Shown here: in pieces, positions 55,778 through 62,156 of the stretch
Layout of the letters: the number at the start of each line of letters is the position of its first letter
Numbering within the stretch: the first letter of the stretch is position 1
Position numbers and translations under genes: made by a program
Assembly: GCF_010820565.1 (NCBI RefSeq)
Contig: NZ_JAAIJQ010000002.1
Coordinates: forward strand, 94,747-158,746
Length of the DNA stretch: 64,000 nt
Direction of reading: 5' to 3'
Origin: Thiorhodococcus minor
GTDB taxonomy: Bacteria > Pseudomonadota > Gammaproteobacteria > Chromatiales > Chromatiaceae
The notes under the pieces: generated by a model
Seen by the model: only the letters and a program-made list of their open reading frames with translations
Told to the model about the DNA's origin: nothing
Databases searched by the model: none

Positions 55778-56926
55778 ATGAGCGGCCATCGGTCAGATGG
55801 AATCTGGGAGGCACTGGATGTCAGCGCACGCAATCCGGCGCTATCCTCGCTTGTTTCTGAGTGGCGGGGGCGTCCCCTGGTCATCTATGGGGCCGGCCCC
55901 GCTGGGAGATGTGCGTGCGATATCCTGCTGAGGCTCGGTGAGCGGCCGGAGTGCATGCTGGACGCGCGCGCGAGCCGCCTACCGGCCGACCATGCGGGCA
56001 TCCCGATTCTTCCCCCCGGACAGCCCGCCTTTCCTGCGTCCTGGAAGCGTGATGCGGTGGTCTTGGTGTGCGTGGTACAAGGCGCCGAGGTGCACGAGGC
56101 CATCGCTCGCCACCTTGCCGACGAGGGCTTTCGTACGGTCGTTCCCTGGATCCAGAAGGCGTTCTCGGCGGATGCGATTCGCTCCTCGGGCCGTGTCGAG
56201 CCGCGGATGGAAGATTTTCGGGGCGCCATCATGGCCTGCGCCGATCTGCTCGAGGACGCGCGGAGCCGCGAGACCTATCTGAATGTCATGCGGGCCTGTG
56301 CGCTGAGGCGTTTCGACGACCTCAGCTTTCTCGATCCTCAGGAGCAGTATTTCCCATCGGACGTCGAAATGGCCAAAGGCTACCGAGCGTTCATGGATTG
56401 CGGGGCCTTTCGGGGCGATACGCTCGCAAATCTTGTCGCAAGGGTCGGGGTACCGAGCACCTATATTGCGTTCGAGCCCGACTCGAGCAATTTCGGGGAT
56501 CTCGCTCGCGCGGTCGAGGATCTCGGCGTCGACCAGGCAATGCTGTTCCCTTGCGCGGTCTCGCATCACACCGGGACGCTTCGCTTCACCCCCGACCGTG
56601 TGCATGGCGGGGCGGGCAGCTCGCTCGATCCGCGCGGCGCGGAGATGGTCCAGAGCGTCGCGATCGACGATTGCCTGAAAGGTGTGTCACCGAGCTTCAT
56701 CAAGCTCGATATCGAGGGTAGCGAGGTCGATGCGCTTGCCGGGGCTCGGCGGACCATCGAGCGCTGTCGCCCCGATCTCGCGGTGGCCGTCTATCACTAC
56801 GTCGACCACTATTTCGAGATCCCCAATCTGCTGCATCGTTGGGGCCTTGGCTATCGGTTCCATTTGCGCACCTACGACCGTTTCGGTAACGAGACGATCC
56901 TCTATGCCACCTGCCGATCTTCGTAG
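55778..56926 (+). CDS. FkbM-type methyltransferase with Rossmann-like N-terminal domain
   Basis: The 382-residue protein has an N-terminal domain (LVIYGAGPAGRCACDILLRL, CMLDARASRLPADHAGIP) of the same kind as in the four radical SAM enzymes, and a C-terminal FkbM methyltransferase (FMDCGAFRGDTLANLVARVG, FIKLDIEGSEVDALAGARRT, YHYVDHYFEIP). SAM-dependent O-methylation of a sugar is the usual role. It follows enzyme 4 by six bases. This pairing of the N-terminal domain with another SAM enzyme class supports a substrate-binding function for that domain. Confidence 0.87.
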   Translation: MSGHRSDGIWEALDVSARNPALSSLVSEWRGRPLVIYGAGPAGRCACDILLRLGERPECMLDARASRLPADHAGIPILPPGQPAFPASWKRDAVVLVCVVQGAEVHEAIARHLADEGFRTVVPWIQKAFSADAIRSSGRVEPRMEDFRGAIMACADLLEDARSRETYLNVMRACALRRFDDLSFLDPQEQYFPSDVEMAKGYRAFMDCGAFRGDTLANLVARVGVPSTYIAFEPDSSNFGDLARAVEDLGVDQAMLFPCAVSHHTGTLRFTPDRVHGGAGSSLDPRGAEMVQSVAIDDCLKGVSPSFIKLDIEGSEVDALAGARRTIERCRPDLAVAVYHYVDHYFEIPNLLHRWGLGYRFHLRTYDRFGNETILYATCRSS

Positions 56927-56941
56927 CGGGGGATCTGAACG

Positions 56942-57679
56942 ATGGATTACGCGTTGGTGACTGGCTCTAGTGGCGGACTCGGCTACTGCATTGCCCGCGA
57001 GTTCGCCCGGCATGGGGTCGTTCCGATCCTCACCGGACGCGATCCCGAATCCTTGCAGCGTGCCTCGCGCTCCATCGAGGACGTGTCGGGGCTGACGCCG
57101 CTATCCTTCTCCGGGGATCTCACCGAGGCTTCAGCCCCCGCGCAACTCTATGAGTATGTGTCCGATCGCGGAGCGATTCCCCGTTATCTGGCTCACAATC
57201 TCGGCGGCGGGATCCGGGGCGACCGCAAGAATCCACCGCGCGAGGTGCTAAGGCCCTCGTTCCGGCTCAATTTCGAGGTGGCCGTGGAGCTGAACGCCTT
57301 GTTCTACGACGACTTGACCAAGCTATCCGCCAAGATTCTGCACATCGGCTCGACCTCTTCGCTGCACTACGATGCACCGCCGGGCTATCTAGTGAGCAAG
57401 GCAGCGATCATTCCCTATGTGAAGAATGCGGCGAAATCCTTTGCCGAGGACGGACTGAGCATCTTCGCGATCCTTCCCGGCATGCTCGAGCATCCCGGCA
57501 GCTACACCGATCGGCTGCGCGCGCGCGACCCGCAGCGCCATGCGCGCTTTCTCGAGGGCATGCCTTATGGGAGGTTCGTGCCGTCCGCGGATGTCGCCAA
57601 GTACGCCGTCTCGCTCTGTCTCGTCGACAGTCCGATGATCAATGGCTCGATCGTGGTGATCGACGGAGGGGCCGACTGA
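56942..57679 (+). CDS. Short-chain dehydrogenase/reductase
   Basis: The 245-residue classical SDR has TGSSGGLG for cofactor binding, HNLGGGI, Ser in GSTSSLHY and the catalytic YLVSK (Tyr-x3-Lys), and ends with PMINGSIVVIDGGAD. Residues are intact, so it should be active, but the substrate is unknown; a keto-sugar is likely from its surroundings. The stop overlaps the B12-type radical SAM start by one base. Confidence 0.87.
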   Translation: MDYALVTGSSGGLGYCIAREFARHGVVPILTGRDPESLQRASRSIEDVSGLTPLSFSGDLTEASAPAQLYEYVSDRGAIPRYLAHNLGGGIRGDRKNPPREVLRPSFRLNFEVAVELNALFYDDLTKLSAKILHIGSTSSLHYDAPPGYLVSKAAIIPYVKNAAKSFAEDGLSIFAILPGMLEHPGSYTDRLRARDPQRHARFLEGMPYGRFVPSADVAKYAVSLCLVDSPMINGSIVVIDGGAD

Positions 57680-59130
57680 TGGTCGATGTGATCCTGACCT
57701 CTTCGTATCAGCCGCGATCGGTCTCGCGGATCGATATCGCGCCGCCGCTGTCGCTGCTGCTGCTGGCGGGCGCCTTGGAGCAGGCGGGCTACGCCTCGCG
57801 CATACTCGACCTCAATCTCCATCGCGACGGCATCGGTGACGATGAAGACGGCCATTACATCGATCTGATCGCCTCGGAGATCGGCCAAGAGCCGACCCTG
57901 GTGGGCTTCTCCTGCCTGACGACCGGCCACTTCCCATTCTTCCAGGAGGCGGCGGCGCGACTTAAGGCGAGATTCCCGAGCCTTCGCATCGCCATTGGTG
58001 GCTGCCATTCGTCCCTGTTCGCCAGGGATATCCTCGATCATTGCCCCGAGATCGATTACGTCGGTATCGGCGAGAGCGAGGAGCAGATCGTGCAGCTGGT
58101 ATCCGGCCTGAGCGAGCAATGGGATGACTTTGCCCCCGAGATCGAGGCCTTCGGCTGGCGCGATGGCGACGGGCAAACCCGTCTCGTCGAGCGCAAGACG
58201 TTCAACAAGGATCTCGATGCGATCTACCACCCGGCGTGGCACCTAGCGGACTTTTCCGCGTATTACCGGGACCACTCGAATTGGCACAACCCCAAGCAGC
58301 ACGACATTCGTATCTCTATCCCGATCCAGACCTCACGCAGCTGTCCCTATCACTGCAGTTTCTGCTCGTCGATCGAGGTGAATGGGCGTGGCTATCGCCG
58401 TCGGTCAGCGAGCGCGGTGGTCGATGAGATTGCGCTCCATGTCGAGCATTTCGGTCATCGCTACTTCGGATTCGTCGACGACAATCTCACGGTCTCGAAG
58501 CGGCATATCCTGGCGATCATGAACGAGATCGTCCGGCGCAATCTGGACATCCAGTTCGAATCCTTCAGCGGATACCATATCGCGACCCTGGACGATGAGG
58601 TCATCGCGGCGCTGGTCGCCGGAGGGTGCGTCTATACCCTGATGCCGATCGAGCACGGCAACGAGCGGATGAGAAATCGGATCATCGGCAAGCGGCTGGC
58701 GACCGACAAGATCTATCAGGTGGTCGAGAGCTACCGGCGGTTCGACGTGCTCGTGCGGGCGGTGTTCATCATGGGCTTCCCGGAGGATACCGACGAGACC
58801 CTGCGGGACACCATGGCCATGATCGAACGGCTCGGCGTCGATCTGGTCGACATCTTCACCTTGATCCCCTATCCGGGGACCCGCGTGTTCGAGCAGGCGA
58901 TGCGCGACGGTCTGTTTGTCGGCGAGGTCGAGCGCACGGCACTTTGGTCTGGCCACTATGGGCTCGACAATCAATCGAGCGCCTTCTATCTGAAGCCGTA
59001 TGCACTGTCGCTGGATGATCTGTCGAGATGGCGGACCGCCTTCGACGCGGTGAGCCGGCGGCATCTGCAAGCATGGCAGCGAAAGAAGCAGCCGAGTGGG
59101 GCAGGGCGCGTCCAAGTCGCGGCCTGTTGA
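57679..59130 (+). CDS. B12-binding-type radical SAM enzyme
   Basis: The 483-residue protein has an N-terminal cobalamin-binding-like domain (APPLSLLLLAGALEQAGYAS, VGFSCLTTGHFPFFQEAAAR, IAIGGCHSSLFARDIL, YVGIGESEEQIVQLV), then a radical SAM core with cluster Cys222, Cys226 and Cys229 (SRSCPYHCSFCSS) and elements GFVDDNLT, MGFPEDTDETLRDTMAMIER and TLIPYPGT. Class B radical SAM methylases of this build methylate unactivated carbon or phosphorus atoms. The exact B12 residues are not certain. It overlaps both neighbours. Confidence 0.88.
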   Translation: MVDVILTSSYQPRSVSRIDIAPPLSLLLLAGALEQAGYASRILDLNLHRDGIGDDEDGHYIDLIASEIGQEPTLVGFSCLTTGHFPFFQEAAARLKARFPSLRIAIGGCHSSLFARDILDHCPEIDYVGIGESEEQIVQLVSGLSEQWDDFAPEIEAFGWRDGDGQTRLVERKTFNKDLDAIYHPAWHLADFSAYYRDHSNWHNPKQHDIRISIPIQTSRSCPYHCSFCSSIEVNGRGYRRRSASAVVDEIALHVEHFGHRYFGFVDDNLTVSKRHILAIMNEIVRRNLDIQFESFSGYHIATLDDEVIAALVAGGCVYTLMPIEHGNERMRNRIIGKRLATDKIYQVVESYRRFDVLVRAVFIMGFPEDTDETLRDTMAMIERLGVDLVDIFTLIPYPGTRVFEQAMRDGLFVGEVERTALWSGHYGLDNQSSAFYLKPYALSLDDLSRWRTAFDAVSRRHLQAWQRKKQPSGAGRVQVAAC

Positions 59131-59975
59131 CGATCATATCGAGGCCGTCGGGCGTTCGGCCCCGCGGCCCGTGGTTTCGAAGTCGGGAGTCGTCGTTGAG
59201 CGTCTATCTTGAAGAACGGGAGGCGGCGATCTTCGACCGCCAGCTCGGGGTTCTCGCGCGATGCGGTGTTGCCGCGCCGGTGATCTTTGACGTCGGCGCC
59301 AATGTTGGCCAGAGCGTCGAGCGCTACCGTGCGGCGTGTCCGGAATCCACCCTTCACTGTTTCGAGCCCAGCCCCGCGGCCTTCGAGACATTGGCCGGGC
59401 GTTGCCGCGGCCAGCCAGGCGTCTTCTTGCGCAATCTCGCGCTGAGCGACCGGGAGGGCTCCAGCCCCTTCTATGCCACACAGCGCAGCGAGCTGAGCTC
59501 GCTGCTGCGGCCTGAGTCCTGGCTGCGGGCCTTGAGCCTGGACGACAAGTACGACTTCAGCGAGCTGAGCGTGCCCTGCACAACGCTCGATCGTTACTGC
59601 GAGGAGCTGGGACTGGACTGGATCGACATTCTCAAGATCGATGTCCAGGGCGCCGAGCCGAATGTCTTGCGGGGCGCACAGCGGGTCTTGGGCCATGCCA
59701 GGGTCGGGCTGGTCTATTTGGAAGTCATGCTGGCCGAGACCTATGTCGGCCAGGCGACGCTGCTCCAATTGCTGACTCTGTTCGAGGCCTTTAACTATCG
59801 GCTCTGGGACTTGCTGCCCTTCACCTACACCAGCGCCGACGCGGCCTGGACCGCCAACGGATTGTTCGTCTGTCCGCAGTGGGCGGGGCGTATCGAGGCG
59901 GCGGCCCGGCGCGAGATCTCCGGCGAGACGGGGGACGGGGAGCGGCGCGGCTGTGCCGAGGTGCCGAATCGATGA
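59127..59975 (+). CDS. Second FkbM-type methyltransferase
   Basis: The 282-residue protein contains the FkbM domain (VIFDVGANVGQSVERYRAAC, LHCFEPSPAAFETLAGR, DILKIDVQGAEPNVLRGAQR, LVYLEVMLAETYVGQATLLQ). The start is uncertain: TTG 59127 overlaps the preceding stop (TTGA), but TTG 59196, just before SVYLEEREAAIFDRQLG, is also plausible; the reading frame upstream of 59127 lies inside the B12-type gene. The stop overlaps the next methyltransferase start. Confidence 0.83.
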   Translation: MTIISRPSGVRPRGPWFRSRESSLSVYLEEREAAIFDRQLGVLARCGVAAPVIFDVGANVGQSVERYRAACPESTLHCFEPSPAAFETLAGRCRGQPGVFLRNLALSDREGSSPFYATQRSELSSLLRPESWLRALSLDDKYDFSELSVPCTTLDRYCEELGLDWIDILKIDVQGAEPNVLRGAQRVLGHARVGLVYLEVMLAETYVGQATLLQLLTLFEAFNYRLWDLLPFTYTSADAAWTANGLFVCPQWAGRIEAAARREISGETGDGERRGCAEVPNR

Positions 59976-61144
59976 CGGGATGCGCGCGTCCCTGTCCGCT
60001 ATGCGGGCATCCGGCGTCGCGCCCGTTGCGTCCGCTGCGCTATGAGCTGTTCGACGACACTGCGCTCTCCGGGGCGAGTCCGCTCGTCGCCTGCGCGGGC
60101 TGCGGCATGGTCTACAATCGGCCGGACGGCGGCCCGCATGCGCTGCTCGCCTATTATCGGGCCAACGACCACTATGCGACCTCGCAGACCCCCGGCTCCG
60201 GTGGCGAGAGTGAGGGCGAGCGACGCCGTTACCGGCGACTCTTCGACTGCTTGGGTCTGGGAAAGGGCGACGCCGTGCGGACGGTTCTCGACGTCGGCTG
60301 CGGGAAGGGCGGTTGGCTCGAGTGGCTCTATCGCGCCGGTTCCAGCCAGCTGATCGGCATCGAGGCGTCCGATGCCTGTCGCGAGTCGATCCAGTGTCGG
60401 GGGCTGGTCGATGTCTATCCCGGGGTGGCCGATGTACCCGACGACGCTGGGGCCGATCTGGTCGTGCTCAGCCATGTCCTGGAGCACTTGTACGATCCGC
60501 TGGCCGAGCTGCGCATGCTGGTCGAGAAGTCCGCGGACGACGCGCGCTTCTTCATCGAGGTGCCTAATGCCCTGGCGATGCTCGAGAGCGTGCTCCCCTG
60601 GTCCTGGCTGTTCTTCGAGCACATCAACCACTTCACCGAACGGTCTCTGCGGACGCTGGCGCAGCGCGCCGGACTCGAAGTGTCGCGCTCGGGCCAGTGG
60701 TCCTTTGACCCCGATCATGGGGCTAAGTGTGAATGCCTGTATCTTGTATGCCGAGCGCGTGGCGGTACCGACAAGCGTCCGGCGTCCATCGACGACGACT
60801 GGTGGAGGGCGCTCGACGTGCGGTTGCCGGCACGCCCTCTGGCCGCGGCGCAGGTCGCTGAGATGCTGTCCACGTCGGGACGGCTCGCGCTCTGGGGCTG
60901 CTCGCAGTACGCCATGCTGATCATGGGGATGCATGAGGAGATACGCGCGCGCCTGGCGATGCTGTTCGACGCCTCCCCGGCCAAGATCGGCCGCAGGGTC
61001 GCTGGCATGGAGATCCGCTCCCCGGCGGAGCTAACGTGCCTCACCGACGACGATTTGTTGCTGCTGCCGCGCTCCGGCTATCTCGACGGGATGTCGAGGC
61101 ACCTCCGCGACGCAGGGATCAAGGGGCGTTCCCGCGTTGTTTGA
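59972..61144 (+). CDS. SAM methyltransferase with zinc-ribbon N-terminus and Rossmann-like C-terminus
   Basis: The 390-residue enzyme starts with a zinc-ribbon (CPLCG... CAGCGMVYN), then a methyltransferase domain (VLDVGCGKGGWLEWLYRAGS, VVLSHVLEHLYDPLAELRML, FFIEVPNALAMLES) and ends with a domain with LALWGCSQYAMLIMGMHEE and LFDASPAKIGRRVAGMEI, again similar to the WGA domain of the radical SAM enzymes. It is the last gene of the overlapping run, and its stop lies within the direct repeat of the insertion-like element that follows. Confidence 0.85.
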   Translation: MTGCARPCPLCGHPASRPLRPLRYELFDDTALSGASPLVACAGCGMVYNRPDGGPHALLAYYRANDHYATSQTPGSGGESEGERRRYRRLFDCLGLGKGDAVRTVLDVGCGKGGWLEWLYRAGSSQLIGIEASDACRESIQCRGLVDVYPGVADVPDDAGADLVVLSHVLEHLYDPLAELRMLVEKSADDARFFIEVPNALAMLESVLPWSWLFFEHINHFTERSLRTLAQRAGLEVSRSGQWSFDPDHGAKCECLYLVCRARGGTDKRPASIDDDWWRALDVRLPARPLAAAQVAEMLSTSGRLALWGCSQYAMLIMGMHEEIRARLAMLFDASPAKIGRRVAGMEIRSPAELTCLTDDDLLLLPRSGYLDGMSRHLRDAGIKGRSRVV

Positions 61145-61330
61145 TCCATGCCTATCCGGTTGCTACCCAACGATTCCATGCTAGTTGTGTTTTCGAGCCG
61201 AAAGTGCGGCACAAGCCACTTCCGCGAGCCGTCAGACCCCTGGACCGGCGAGTGCATGAGAAAAATCGGCCGCATTGCGGGACCCGCGGCATGGTGTGGG
61301 AGGCGACCGGATAGGCACGGTTTGATCCAT
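61139..61330 (+). mobile_element. Small MITE-like element with inverted and direct repeats
   Basis: The inverted ends GCCTATCCGGTTGC (61150-61163) and GCGACCGGATAGGC (61303-61316) match at 13 of 14 positions. The 11-base direct repeat GTTTGATCCAT lies directly before the left end (61139-61149) and three bases after the right end (61320-61330). The 139-base interior has no coding capacity. This is the form of a miniature transposable element with target duplication. It falls between the ten-gene run and the cmcI-like gene. Confidence 0.6.
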
Positions 61331-61350
61331 CGAGCTCGAAGGACTCCGTC

Positions 61351-62133
61351 ATGACCGACGATCGCGCCATCTTTCTATCCGAGCGAGAGGAGCGGCTCGA
61401 GCATTACCGCCGTGACCGGGCGTTGCAGGACTCCGCCCGAAGCTTCCTGGGCGAGACGCTGCGCGCGCGCTATTCCTACCAATTCGATTGGCTGGGGCTC
61501 CCGATCATCCAGTACCCCCAGGACATGGCCGCGCTCCAGGAGATCATCTGGTCGACCCGTCCCGACCTCATCATCGAGACCGGAATCGCGCGCGGCGGAT
61601 CGCTGGTCTTCAGCGCGTCCATGCTCGCGCTGCTCGACCTGGCCGATGCCGCGGCCGAGGGGCGCGTGCTCGATCCGCGCCGACCGGGGCGCACCGTCCT
61701 CGGCGTGGACATCGACATCCGCCCGCACAACCGTGTCGCCATCGAGGCGCATCCATTGTCTGCACGCATCCGCATGATCGAAGGCTCGAGCATCGCCGAC
61801 GACGTCGTGGCCCGGGCGCGGGAGCTGGCCGCCGAGCATGCGCGCGTTATGGTGTGCCTGGATTCGAGCCATACCCACGACCACGTCATGGCGGAGCTGA
61901 TGGCCTATGCGCCGCTGGTCGGCGTCGGCGCCTACTGCGTCGTGCTCGATACCGTCATCGAGGATCTGCCCGAGGCGACCTTCCCCGGCCGGCCTTGGGG
62001 ACGCGGCAACAGCCCCAAGAGCGCGGTGCATGCCTTTCTCGCGGACCATCCCGAGTTCGAGATCGACACCAGCATCCCCGACAAGCTCCTGTCGACCGTC
62101 GCGCCCGATGGTTATCTGAGACGCCTGTCTTGA
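61351..62133 (+). CDS. CmcI-family (cephalosporin hydroxylase-like) methyltransferase
   Basis: The 260-residue protein belongs to the CmcI/rhamnosyl O-methyltransferase family, with YQFDWLGLPIIQYPQDMAAL, QEIIWSTRPDLIIETGIARG, GSLVFSASMLALL, VLGVDIDIRPHNR, MIEGSSIADDVV, VMVCLDSSHTHDHVMAELMA and VVLDTVIEDLPE. Related proteins methylate sugar hydroxyls in rhamnosyl glycolipids and antibiotics. It is separated from the ten-gene run by the insertion-like element, so it may have a separate promoter. Confidence 0.85.
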   Translation: MTDDRAIFLSEREERLEHYRRDRALQDSARSFLGETLRARYSYQFDWLGLPIIQYPQDMAALQEIIWSTRPDLIIETGIARGGSLVFSASMLALLDLADAAAEGRVLDPRRPGRTVLGVDIDIRPHNRVAIEAHPLSARIRMIEGSSIADDVVARARELAAEHARVMVCLDSSHTHDHVMAELMAYAPLVGVGAYCVVLDTVIEDLPEATFPGRPWGRGNSPKSAVHAFLADHPEFEIDTSIPDKLLSTVAPDGYLRRLS

Positions 62134-62156
62134 CCTGTCGCCGCACATCGACCCAG

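Noticed and set aside
61078..61275. Short minus-strand frame over the insertion-like element
   Set aside because: No conserved feature, overlaps the methyltransferase end; the element is better explained as non-coding.
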